Source of the DNA: JAFTYO01 sp045613125
GTDB lineage: Bacteria > Pseudomonadota > Alphaproteobacteria > RF32 > CAG-239
Direction: 5' to 3'
Assembly: GCA_045613125.1 (NCBI GenBank)
Contig: JAZLAM010000003.1
Span: 7,812-71,811 of the forward strand
Length of the DNA stretch: 64,000 bases
The notes below the pieces were generated by a model, which did not search any database, was not told the origin of the DNA, and saw only the letters and a list, made by a program, of their open reading frames with translations. The first letter of the stretch is position 1, and the number at the start of each line of letters is the position of its first letter. This document shows positions 36,746-45,399 of this stretch, piece by piece. The translations under genes were made by a program, and so were the position numbers.

Positions 36746-36774
36746 TTTATATCTTGGCTATTGGGGAGATCTTT

Positions 36775-37164
36775 ATGTTTACTATTTTAAAAGGTATTTT
36801 GGCACTATTTCGTACTCGCCTTATCTTAAATCCGATGGTGATGATAGGTATTGTTATCGGTTTTGTTTGTAAATTAAGTCTAGATTATTATTATATAAAT
36901 GCCTTATATTCTGATATAGTTTTTTATTTACTTATGCTATTGATAGCCTCATCTTATATATCTATGTTCAAATGTGTATATTTTCCGGAAAAAAATAAAA
37001 TAAACTGGAAGGAAACATTTTTAAGTATAATAAAGCATTTCTTTATACTGATCATATCTTTTTACTGCTCAATTAATCTTCTGCTGATAGGAAGAGAAAT
37101 CAAAGAAATGCCCGGAACTTTTCAAGCAGCATCAAAAACCATGATACCATATAATCAGAAATAA
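36775..37164 (+). CDS. Small hypothetical inner-membrane protein (129 residues)
   Basis: The start at 36775 follows GGGGAG, a better site than the TTG further upstream. The protein has three or four membrane helices (about 17-37, 43-63 and 84-104) and a short C-terminal tail. No known domain is recognised. It starts 29 bp after glmM and is probably in the same transcript. Function unknown. Confidence 0.65.
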   Translation: MFTILKGILALFRTRLILNPMVMIGIVIGFVCKLSLDYYYINALYSDIVFYLLMLLIASSYISMFKCVYFPEKNKINWKETFLSIIKHFFILIISFYCSINLLLIGREIKEMPGTFQAASKTMIPYNQK

Positions 37165-37179
37165 AAAAAAGATATTTTT

Positions 37180-37214
37180 GTGAACTGTCAATTCCAACTT
37201 AGACAGTTCACTTT
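37180..37214. terminator. Hairpin between convergent genes
   Basis: GTGAACTGTC (37180-37189) and GACAGTTCAC (37202-37211) form a perfect 10-bp stem with a 12-base loop. Only TTT follows on the plus strand, so termination may be weak. It sits 16 bases from either gene end. Confidence 0.5.
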
Positions 37215-37229
37215 CGGATAAATTTTTAT

Positions 37230-38237
37230 TTACTGTTGCATAAAGTCTATTATTGTTTGGCGTAGCTTTCGCCCCTTGGGTGTTCGCATCAACACCATGC
37301 TTGCCGAACTAAATATAATTGTTGCTGCTGCAATCCAATCTGTTGCATTAAGTGATAAGAATGGTAAAACAGTTACGCTACTGACTAAAATTTCTACTAT
37401 ATATGTAAACACTGCTTGTGTAGAGCGAAACATCATGAAATATTCGCTGTTTGATAAACTAACTGCATATAAATAGCAATACATAGAAAAAGCATAAAAT
37501 ACCACACCATTAATTAAACCGCAAATAACATTATTTAATGCTATGTACTCATATGGAGATGGTAAAAATTCAACAAAAGGCAACATCGTTGTAACTGATT
37601 GGGGCATAAAAGAAAGAATAAATGAAAGCAAAGCAAATATAACTATAAAAGCTATACCACTTACAAACATAATCCAACCTGTAACACTTAATCGCTCTTT
37701 AAAACTCATCTCTACCTTATTATCTTTATGAACTTCGGCAATTATGGTTCTTAATGTATTTAAAAACGATGATATTCCAACAAAAATAGTAACTTTTACC
37801 ATAACATCAAATTGTAAGCCGGAAACCAAAATAAAACAGCCGATAAAAATAAACAACATGGCAATAAAATCTATACCGCCAGGACGACGTTTAAACAATA
37901 TCCACGCAAAGAACACCGAAAAAACTATTTCAATATTTGATAATAAATTTGCTTGTGTTGATGAAATATAGAAAAAGGCCATTATCATAAATAAATTTCT
38001 GAATATTTGTAAAGCTCCAAACACCCATGTTTGATAATTGGTTACAATCTTTTTAATATTAACCTGATGATTACCAAGCGCTATCATCGCCAAACCGCTA
38101 AACAACACATTGGAACAAGCTATAGCAAATTGATTACAATCATATTCCAAGATTGAATAACGCAAAAACACATTAGACATTGCCCAAAACAAAATTGTCG
38201 TAAGAGATAAAATAGCGGCTTTATACATTTGTGTCAT
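37230..38237 (-). CDS. EamA/DMT-family transporter
   Basis: The 335-residue protein has ten predicted membrane helices arranged as two EamA repeats (FWAMSNVFLRYSILEY in the first; SNSEYFMMFRSTQAVFTYIVE in the second). DMT-family members export or exchange small metabolites such as amino acids or sugar nucleotides; the substrate cannot be told. It stands alone, with a convergent neighbour downstream. Confidence 0.8.
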   Translation of the reverse strand: MTQMYKAAILSLTTILFWAMSNVFLRYSILEYDCNQFAIACSNVLFSGLAMIALGNHQVNIKKIVTNYQTWVFGALQIFRNLFMIMAFFYISSTQANLLSNIEIVFSVFFAWILFKRRPGGIDFIAMLFIFIGCFILVSGLQFDVMVKVTIFVGISSFLNTLRTIIAEVHKDNKVEMSFKERLSVTGWIMFVSGIAFIVIFALLSFILSFMPQSVTTMLPFVEFLPSPYEYIALNNVICGLINGVVFYAFSMYCYLYAVSLSNSEYFMMFRSTQAVFTYIVEILVSSVTVLPFLSLNATDWIAAATIIFSSASMVLMRTPKGRKLRQTIIDFMQQ

Positions 38238-38312
38238 ATTTATTTCCTTTGTTCATAATTGAATATTTCCAAAATTATAATACTATATTATTAACATTAT
38301 ATTACGTTATCC

Positions 38313-38870
38313 TTATCTCATATTCAAAATTTTTACGATTTCTGCCTCACTCATCGCTACAAATTTGAGTTCTTCTTCGCTGATATTCTCGATATGGATC
38401 AGATTTTTTTGCATTTCTATAATATTTTTATATTCTGCTTCATTTTCTCCATTCATTCTTTCATTTAATATTGCAAGTATACTTTCTGAATGGCGTCTTA
38501 AATATAACATTTGAAGCGTGGTTCTTAATCTATCTTCAACATAATAAAACCGTTTTGCGCTCCAACATTTTTTATTAAACCATACTTTCACAGGTAAAGG
38601 TAAATGTTCATCAAGAGAGCCTTCAATAAGAGATATCTTTTCAGGGACCAAGTTATGATAGCCTTTATTAATATATTCTACCCAATCTTGAAGAAATTTG
38701 TCCGCCTCTATAGAAGAAATTTGTTCTTTTGTATTCATAGGTTTACAATCAGGATTTACATTCTTACTAATATCCGGTATAATAGAACAACTGAGTACTC
38801 TTATAATTATTAAGCAAGCCGCAAATAAAATTATATATCTTCTTTTTTTACTTATTTTCACTTCTACCAC
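38313..38870 (-). CDS. Hypothetical protein with N-terminal membrane anchor (185 residues)
   Basis: A GTG start at 38870 overlaps the end of the HAD gene by 7 bp. An N-terminal helix (RYIILFAACLIIIRVLSC) is followed by a soluble helical domain of about 150 residues (periplasmic by the usual topology rules) with a Cys pair. No domain is recognised. Overlap with the HAD gene suggests co-expression, but no functional link is evident. Confidence 0.55.
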   Translation of the reverse strand: MVEVKISKKRRYIILFAACLIIIRVLSCSIIPDISKNVNPDCKPMNTKEQISSIEADKFLQDWVEYINKGYHNLVPEKISLIEGSLDEHLPLPVKVWFNKKCWSAKRFYYVEDRLRTTLQMLYLRRHSESILAILNERMNGENEAEYKNIIEMQKNLIHIENISEEELKFVAMSEAEIVKILNMR

Positions 38871-39727
38871 CTTAAACCAGATATAACATAATCAGGATAA
38901 ATTTCATATTCTTGAGCCAAATTACGTGCTTTTTCAACATCAGGAATATATCCTTCTCCTAAGGAATTGACATGAATTCCCTTAGAAATCAACACCATAT
39001 CAGCCGACAAAACTGTGGCAATTTTCATATCTGTGGTAAAACTATCTCCTATATATAAAATTTTACCGGATTTCTCGGAAAAACATTCTTTAACATAATT
39101 TGCCAAATTTATATTCGGTTTACCAAAAGTTATAACTTTACCTCCTAACAGAGCATATTGCTCAGCTATGGCGCCGGCTCCTAAACATATTTCTCCTCCT
39201 TTGTAGGTTGCAATATCATTACCCGCACATAAAAGAGGAATACCTAAAGAATTTGCATACTCTAGTTCCGAGCTATAATTTTCTACTATATCTGTGTCAT
39301 TTTTAACAGACCCTATATACAAAAAATCTGCTTTTGATATATCTGTAACTTCTTGATATCCTAGACCCTGAAATATCGAATCGGCACTTTTAAGCCCCAT
39401 ATTGTAATATTTTTTTCCGCCAAGACCTAATTTTTCAGTATTTTTAAGTAAATAGTGTAAAATTTCTCCGGCAGAAATAATGGCTTTTATATTATTTAAT
39501 ACTTCATTATTTCCTTGCTTTATTATTTCAGCTATCTCATTAATTCGCATATAAGAATTACTTAAAACAACTACACTTTTACCTTTTTCAGCACATAATT
39601 TCAAAGCATTTAAAGCGTCCGAATTAATATTATCGCCTTTAGATAACACACCATTGAATCCGCAAACAATATTATCAACACCTTCAATAATTTTAGATAT
39701 TCCGACAATCGGTTTAATAAACTTCAT
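38864..39727 (-). CDS. HAD-IIA family protein (TIGR01459 type), catalytic Asp missing
   Basis: The 287-residue protein has the class-IIA HAD fold: an N-terminal motif (VCGFNGVLSKG), the motif II segment VVVLSNSY, the cap region, GKPNINLANYV and the motif ILYIGDSFTTDMKIA. Families of this type in alphaproteobacteria normally begin with a D-x-D/W-G motif carrying the phosphoryl-accepting Asp; here the first position is Gly and the second Asn, so phosphatase activity is doubtful. Otherwise the length is normal. Confidence 0.75.
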   Translation of the reverse strand: MKFIKPIVGISKIIEGVDNIVCGFNGVLSKGDNINSDALNALKLCAEKGKSVVVLSNSYMRINEIAEIIKQGNNEVLNNIKAIISAGEILHYLLKNTEKLGLGGKKYYNMGLKSADSIFQGLGYQEVTDISKADFLYIGSVKNDTDIVENYSSELEYANSLGIPLLCAGNDIATYKGGEICLGAGAIAEQYALLGGKVITFGKPNINLANYVKECFSEKSGKILYIGDSFTTDMKIATVLSADMVLISKGIHVNSLGEGYIPDVEKARNLAQEYEIYPDYVISGLRW

Positions 39728-39794
39728 ATTTATCCCAACCTATAAGTTATGACTATATTTTTTGTTATAGTACATAATATCAGTTTATTTTTAT

Positions 39795-41057
39795 TTAATT
39801 TTTTTTCAAAAAAGAAAAATATTTATGCAACAGATAAGTAAAGATGGTTGATACCGTTAAATAAATTGCTTGAGAATATAGCTCCGGAATCTCACATACC
39901 TCAACCAAAAAACTTAAAGATACGCTATTAAACAAAAACATTACCACATAAACAGACCAAGCCTTACAATATTCTTTTATAAAATCTCCAGTAGCTCTAA
40001 AAACATAATAACGCATGGTTAAAATTGACACATTTACCGTAATAAAATATTGAATAATAAGCGCCAATAAATAGGGTAAATGAAAAATAGCAAACAATAG
40101 GGCAAAAACACCGTACGCAAAAACTGTATTAAAACCACCAACTAGTATAAATCTGATTTTTTGATTAATTTTAAACCAAAAAGTTTCTATTTTTTTATAC
40201 AAGCCCCACAAGAAAGGATATTTCGCATTAAATATAAAATTAGACTTAATGTTTTTATCCAAAAGAGTGTCCAACTCTTTATCTCGCCAAACAGAAAGAA
40301 TATTTTCATCAAAAATATCTTCTTTATGGTCTTGATCAATTTTAGTAATTGAAGGATGGATCATCACTTCAACACTATCATAACCTTCAGGAATATGAAC
40401 TTGTTTAAATTTTTCTTTAGATAGTTTACAAGTATATAATATTGTATAAAAGTAAGTAGAAGATTTATATGAATTAAGCATATAAAAAAACAACAAAAGT
40501 GCATATTTTATCAAACCACCATCTATAATCCAGCTTTTATCTTTGTTTGTTTTTATTGTCATAAACAAATTTTCATTTATAACTCTCGTTTTTTTAATGT
40601 TATATTTTTGCATAATTTCTTCAAAAACATCAAAAACTGCCGGTATCATATGAACATGACGATGAGAATCTATATGTGTTAAATTAATTCCCATTTGGCG
40701 AGCTTTTTCAACTTGAGCTTCAACTTCAATTCTCACTTGTTGTTTAAATTTGCGAGGTCTAAAGATTGAAAGTAATAATAATTTTAAAAAACCATTTTTA
40801 AATTTGCCATTTTTATCTACTAAAAGAGAAATTCTTTTTGGTTCTGCTGCCGGATATTCATTTGTTAAATTAACATGCAAACCCAACATTAAGTTCGGCA
40901 TATTCTTGCTCATTTGTACAGCATCTGTTGCATATTTTTGGTTTATCATCAAGCTGGCAGAGTTGAGTACGCCTTCATCATAGGCTTTTTTAATTGCAGC
41001 ATTAACGCCTTTACTGATACCAAAATCATCAGCATTAAAAATTATTTTTGCGTTCAT
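39795..41057 (-). CDS. HpnK/ChbG-type deacetylase fused to a GtrA-like membrane domain
   Basis: The N-terminal 280 residues are a YdjC/HpnK-type metal-dependent deacetylase: NADDFGISKGVN, GLHVNLT, ITHIDSHRHVHMIP-like (NLTHIDSHRHVHM) and EVMIHPS. The C-terminal 125 residues are four membrane helices of the GtrA/DPMS-associated type (IRFILVGGFNTVFAYGVFAL, MRYYVFRATG, and TVSTIFTYLLHKYFSF). HpnK-type enzymes remove acetyl groups from acetylated sugars; GtrA domains are thought to help flip lipid-linked sugars across the membrane. Its overlap (23 bp) with the GtrB-like gene and proximity to a GT39 gene point to a common lipid-sugar pathway. Confidence 0.85.
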   Translation of the reverse strand: MNAKIIFNADDFGISKGVNAAIKKAYDEGVLNSASLMINQKYATDAVQMSKNMPNLMLGLHVNLTNEYPAAEPKRISLLVDKNGKFKNGFLKLLLLSIFRPRKFKQQVRIEVEAQVEKARQMGINLTHIDSHRHVHMIPAVFDVFEEIMQKYNIKKTRVINENLFMTIKTNKDKSWIIDGGLIKYALLLFFYMLNSYKSSTYFYTILYTCKLSKEKFKQVHIPEGYDSVEVMIHPSITKIDQDHKEDIFDENILSVWRDKELDTLLDKNIKSNFIFNAKYPFLWGLYKKIETFWFKINQKIRFILVGGFNTVFAYGVFALLFAIFHLPYLLALIIQYFITVNVSILTMRYYVFRATGDFIKEYCKAWSVYVVMFLFNSVSLSFLVEVCEIPELYSQAIYLTVSTIFTYLLHKYFSFLKKN

Positions 41058-42012
41058 TTATTTTTTCTTTCTTTTTTTCCTCTGCCTTTATAAAATCCGC
41101 TAAATAGAGAGGACGTTTTTTAACTTCCATGTGAATTTTTCCTATATATTCACCTATAATACCAAGTGTAATCAGTTGGACACCTCCAATAAATCCTACT
41201 GCTGCCACAATAGTTGCATATCCGGGTGTCGGATTATGTAGTATAAACCTTTCTACAACAACATAAAAACCCAAAACCAATGAGCAGGCGGCTCCCAACA
41301 ATCCGAGCCATGTTGCTAAATGTAACGGCTTTACGGAAAATTGTGTAATACTATCGATTGCTAAACGTAAACTCTTGAAAAAGTTATATTTTGTCGTCCC
41401 GCTAAAACGATTTGGCGCTACAAAATCTATGATTTTAACTTTATCATTTGGCATAATCCAACTTAAAAGTCCTCGAAATAAACGGTCTTGTTCATTAAAA
41501 CCTTTCAGGAAATCAACATATTTTCTATCTAACAATCTAAAATCCGGCATACTTTCGCCTATTTTTGTATCAGAAAGCAAATTCAAAACCCAATAAAAAG
41601 TTTTGGCACAGAATTTATAAAATCTGGATGTTGCAACATTATCAACTCTTTTAGTTAAAACAATTTCATAACCCTTTTGCCAATATTTAATCATCTCAGG
41701 TATATAAACCGGAGGATGTTGCAAATCGGCATCCATGAAAATTACAGCATCACCTATTGCATAATCCATCCCTGCAGTCATTGCGATTTCATGTCCAAAA
41801 TTACGTTTTAATTGAACAATTTTTACCCTAGCATCTTTATGTTGCAATTTTTTAACTACAAGTAAAGTGTCATCTTTACTGCCGTCATCAACAAATAAAA
41901 ATTCAAAATTAATATTTTTTATTTTTTCGCACTCACTACTTAACTGTTTATAAAGCTCAGCAACATTACCTTCTTCATTATAAGCTGAAATCACAACACT
42001 GACTGTTTTCAT
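41035..42012 (-). CDS. GtrB/DPMS-like glycosyltransferase family 2
   Basis: I set the start at the ATG at 42012, where GAGG precedes it. The N-terminal GT2 domain contains SVVISAYNEEGNVAELY, LFVDDGSKDDT, MDADLQHPP and DFRLLDRKYVD; two C-terminal helices anchor it. This family attaches a sugar to undecaprenyl phosphate at the cytoplasmic face. GtrB acts with a flippase (GtrA) and a glycosyltransferase that uses the lipid-linked sugar, which here would be the neighbours 39795-41057 and 42023-43465. Confidence 0.9.
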   Translation of the reverse strand: MKTVSVVISAYNEEGNVAELYKQLSSECEKIKNINFEFLFVDDGSKDDTLLVVKKLQHKDARVKIVQLKRNFGHEIAMTAGMDYAIGDAVIFMDADLQHPPVYIPEMIKYWQKGYEIVLTKRVDNVATSRFYKFCAKTFYWVLNLLSDTKIGESMPDFRLLDRKYVDFLKGFNEQDRLFRGLLSWIMPNDKVKIIDFVAPNRFSGTTKYNFFKSLRLAIDSITQFSVKPLHLATWLGLLGAACSLVLGFYVVVERFILHNPTPGYATIVAAVGFIGGVQLITLGIIGEYIGKIHMEVKKRPLYLADFIKAEEKKKEKINERKNNF

Positions 42013-42022
42013 ATTTTCCTCA

Positions 42023-43465
42023 CTACAAATTATAAAAGCCATAATAAATGGTCTTACGTTTTATTTTACCCATAGGATTTTTTATTTCAAGCTCTAAAAC
42101 ATTTGGCTCGGATATATTGTCTAAAACTTTTGTAATAGCATTATATTCTCCTTTACCGGCAGTTACCACTAAAGCGCCGGAAGACATGAAATCATTTTCA
42201 TCAAACCATGGATTTTTCTTGATATCTCCCCAAATAATTGGTTTAGGTTTTGATGGAGCATATAAAGCAATATTATCCACCCACCAAACATCTCCCGCGA
42301 CATATTTAAAAGGTCTCCCGTTTGCTTGTATATGATAAATATTTTCCATCTTTAGAGCATATTCTATAGCTTGTAAATGCATCTTATCACTTTTGTTAAA
42401 CAAAAGAACTGATGTTAACCCTACCGATAACACAAGCATCATTACGTAAACACCCTTAATTATTCTGCTTTTAATATTATCATCGATGCTTTTCGGGAAA
42501 AACTTAAATAATAAAATTCCCAGCATATATAATACCGGAAATCCCCACATGCTCTTTAGTTTTATACCACCAAGCATACTTATTATTACCATCAAAACAA
42601 GAGGTAATACACCCATCATAAACAAAAAATTCTTATCAAATTTTGACGTAGATATTGTTTCTTTTTTTGCTTTTATTGTCGCAATAAAATAAATAAGCAG
42701 GGCTCCCAAACCAAACAACATTTGAGAACCTAAAAACCGTATCGGATAAATAATATGCTTTAATAAAGGAAGTTTCTCGAATCCGGTCTTAGAACTTCTA
42801 CCTAAAAAGTAGTCAACTACAAAAAAGTTATGTTCATAAAGCCAATAAAGATGTGGTAAAAAAGTCAACACACACACTAAAGCACATATATATGGACCGC
42901 TTGTTTTCAATTTTTGACGTCCGTTTTTATCAATTAGCATAAATAAAAACATACAAACAAGTAATATACCGCTTACATATTTATTAAACATATTTAATCC
43001 GGCAAACAATCCCGTTAAAAACCAACAATATTTTTTATTTTCGATTAAGGCAGAATAAAAATAATATACACACATTGGCCATAAAGCTAAAGAAACAACA
43101 TTAACATTGAACTCCATTGTGCTATATCCGTAGTATATTACTCCTTCCAAAATCATTGTTGAAAGAACTGCCCGTTCTTTAGGTAAAAAGAATTTTGCCA
43201 ACTTATAAATGTATATAAACGCAAATAACACACAGATTTGGCTTAAAATATATATTCCTAAATGAGAACCGTTAAACAGATTATAAAACAAAAACGCCAT
43301 ATGGCCTGACAATGACGGATGCTTATTTGTTCCCCAATCGCAATATTGTCCCCAAATTATTGCTTCTATACTATCCATAGGTAACGAACCCCTTAATAGA
43401 GGCAATAAACTCCATATAAAAAAGTGGATAATAAGAAAAGTCGTAAAAGGATATTTTTTTATCAT
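42023..43465 (-). CDS. ArnT/GT39-type membrane glycosyltransferase
   Basis: The 480-residue protein is polytopic (about 10-11 helices). It has the GT39 N-terminal motif LPMDSIEAIIWGQYCDWGTNKHP-type loop (written here only as its key part, DSIEA with WGTNKHP), in which the acidic residues act on the lipid-linked sugar. Such enzymes transfer sugars from undecaprenyl phosphate to lipid A or other surface glycans in the periplasm. The short gap (10 bp) to the GtrB-like gene suggests one operon. The acceptor is unknown. Confidence 0.8.
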   Translation of the reverse strand: MIKKYPFTTFLIIHFFIWSLLPLLRGSLPMDSIEAIIWGQYCDWGTNKHPSLSGHMAFLFYNLFNGSHLGIYILSQICVLFAFIYIYKLAKFFLPKERAVLSTMILEGVIYYGYSTMEFNVNVVSLALWPMCVYYFYSALIENKKYCWFLTGLFAGLNMFNKYVSGILLVCMFLFMLIDKNGRQKLKTSGPYICALVCVLTFLPHLYWLYEHNFFVVDYFLGRSSKTGFEKLPLLKHIIYPIRFLGSQMLFGLGALLIYFIATIKAKKETISTSKFDKNFLFMMGVLPLVLMVIISMLGGIKLKSMWGFPVLYMLGILLFKFFPKSIDDNIKSRIIKGVYVMMLVLSVGLTSVLLFNKSDKMHLQAIEYALKMENIYHIQANGRPFKYVAGDVWWVDNIALYAPSKPKPIIWGDIKKNPWFDENDFMSSGALVVTAGKGEYNAITKVLDNISEPNVLELEIKNPMGKIKRKTIYYGFYNL

Positions 43466-43573
43466 TGTAATTATTTTTCCATAGCTAAAAGAAATATAAT
43501 TGATATTACAGCTATAACAATTTTAGTCAACATAAGCTGTTTCTTTGATAACAAAAAAGACGTTCTTTTTAAA

Positions 43574-45058
43574 TTATTTTTCTATTTCAAAACCGTTAGA
43601 ATTTTCTGCTATTGTTGTAGCCATAGTAAAATCTGCCGAATTATTTGAATATATCCTATATAGCACATCGCCTTTTGCTACTCTGTCTGTAGCTTTTTTA
43701 AATAGCTGAATACCAGAACCGGCATATGAACTTGCACCTGCTGTAACTGCAATATGAGTTAAAAGTCTGTTACTAAGCGCTTTTACTTCTCCGCTTTTAG
43801 AAGCCGTTATATCACGTGTTAATTCGCCTAAATCAGCCGATTGTAATTTTCCTTGAATGTTTACAATATTATCAAACGTATCCAACGCCCTAAGCGAATC
43901 GAGCATTTCTTTTGCCACCATGTATCCTTCTCCGCCTTTTAATTTCGGATCAAATTCTAAAACTTTGGAGGCTATAAAAAGAGCTTTTTCCGTTAAAACA
44001 TCACAAGCATTATCCTTTCTTTTTAAAACTCTAATAACATCTTTTGCTTCCAATAAAGCCCCTATTCCGCAACCTATAGGCTCTCTACCATCCGTAACGG
44101 CAACATCTACCGTCATATCTAGCTCTTTTGCAACAAATTCTACCGTTTTTCTGATTGTAACAGAATCTTTTATACTTTTTATAAAAGCTTGCGGACCTAC
44201 GGGAATATCAACAACCAAATGAGATATACCTGAACTGTGTTTCATTGCCATCATTAAAGCAATTTCCATATTTTTATCTTTTAAATTAAGATATTGGCTA
44301 ATGTTACGAATCTTAATTGACGCTTCAGAACCTTTCATGCTTTCATAATTAAAAATAGCACCTTTTGTATCTTTAATCATTTTGGCCAGCATATTTTCAT
44401 CTATATCCAAATTAGCAAAAACCTGCATTATATGAGCCTCACCCAAATATGCCAACGGATTTAAAATAACCGATTTTAACATAGGCAAACCATATGCTGC
44501 CACAATTGCGCTAACAATTATATCAACGCTGTTTGCAGGAACATAGCCCAAAGTGTATGTATCTGCTACAATATTTTCTTCATCCCAATAAAGCTTATGA
44601 CCAAAACTTAAAGCTTGGGCTAAATATGCCACCTCATTTACAGTCGCAAACGAATTAAACGCTGTTATAAAAGACGCAATTTCGGTGTTAGAATAACGTC
44701 CGCTTGCAATATCGTTAACTATTGATGTATATTCATGCGAGTTTAAGACATTACCCTCAATTTTTTTTGCCACATTTTCCAAACTTTGCGGAATATCAGC
44801 TTGTAATAAGGTAACCATAGCACCTTCCGGTAAACCTAAGTGTGAAAAAGCCTCATCATTTAGACCTATTTCATCAGGAGCAACAAGGTTTTCATCTTCC
44901 ACAACATTCAAAAAAGCATATAAAGGTTTTTGAGCTCCTTGAATTTCTACACGTGTTAGAGCTCTGATATCATCAACTTTATATATTTTACAATCTTTAT
45001 GTACAAAGGCTATGGTTTCACCAAAAGAATGTATAGGAACATGTTTCAAATAAAGCAT
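43574..45058 (-). CDS. Thymidine/AMP phosphorylase family protein with altered active site
   Basis: The 494-residue protein has the AMP phosphorylase/thymidine phosphorylase layout: an N-terminal extra domain of about 85 residues, an alpha-helical domain (YTSIVNDIASGRYSNTEIASFITAF), and C-terminal domains with DVAVTDGREPIGCGIGA and GYMVAKEML. The KHSTGGVGD phosphate loop and the GRGLGHTGGTLDKLE signature of active enzymes are absent; the corresponding stretch reads LGYVPANSVDIIVSAIVAAYG then KSVILNPLAYLGEAH. It may be a diverged enzyme with another substrate or a non-catalytic homologue. Confidence 0.72.
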   Translation of the reverse strand: MLYLKHVPIHSFGETIAFVHKDCKIYKVDDIRALTRVEIQGAQKPLYAFLNVVEDENLVAPDEIGLNDEAFSHLGLPEGAMVTLLQADIPQSLENVAKKIEGNVLNSHEYTSIVNDIASGRYSNTEIASFITAFNSFATVNEVAYLAQALSFGHKLYWDEENIVADTYTLGYVPANSVDIIVSAIVAAYGLPMLKSVILNPLAYLGEAHIMQVFANLDIDENMLAKMIKDTKGAIFNYESMKGSEASIKIRNISQYLNLKDKNMEIALMMAMKHSSGISHLVVDIPVGPQAFIKSIKDSVTIRKTVEFVAKELDMTVDVAVTDGREPIGCGIGALLEAKDVIRVLKRKDNACDVLTEKALFIASKVLEFDPKLKGGEGYMVAKEMLDSLRALDTFDNIVNIQGKLQSADLGELTRDITASKSGEVKALSNRLLTHIAVTAGASSYAGSGIQLFKKATDRVAKGDVLYRIYSNNSADFTMATTIAENSNGFEIEK

Positions 45059-45228
45059 ACAAAAATCTCCTTTTAATAATTCTGTTTATTCTAGATATGC
45101 ATTGTTTATATTTAGTAAATAAATTTTAAAATGTAGGTTTAACCCTTTTATCTATTGTATGGAATATTTTTAAACATATATCAAAAGCGCTGAGAACAGC
45201 ACATTTTAAAATTTTAAAGGAGGAAAAA

Positions 45229-45330
45229 ATGTCTTGTAAATGTAATTCTGAAAAATCAGTTAAAATAACAGAAAAAAGTTGTAGTAGCGCTCCAAAAGAA
45301 AATGCATCATCTTCAAAAAAGCATAAATAG
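45229..45330 (+). CDS. 33-residue Cys-containing peptide
   Basis: An ATG at 45229 follows a strong AAAGGAGG site 6 bases upstream, and the frame ends at TAG 45328-45330. The product is MSCKCNSEKSVKITEK followed by SCSSAP and a Lys/Ser tail. Three cysteines (CKC plus a third) could bind metal. No family is recognised. A clear terminator follows. The strong ribosome site plus terminator are good evidence of a real gene. Confidence 0.6.
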   Translation: MSCKCNSEKSVKITEKSCSSAPKENASSSKKHK

Positions 45331-45345
45331 ATTATGATACAAAAA

Positions 45346-45382
45346 TCCCCCTCTGGAAGAAAACTTTCAAGGGGGACTTTTT
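45346..45382. terminator. Bidirectional terminator between the small peptide and the leucine-rich-repeat gene
   Basis: TCCCCCT (45346-45352) pairs with AGGGGGA (45370-45376), with an inner 5-bp stem in the loop. T runs lie on both sides (plus strand 45378-45382 and minus strand 45341-45345), so it can serve both convergent genes. Confidence 0.85.
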
Positions 45383-45399
45383 ATAAATATAAGCTTTGT

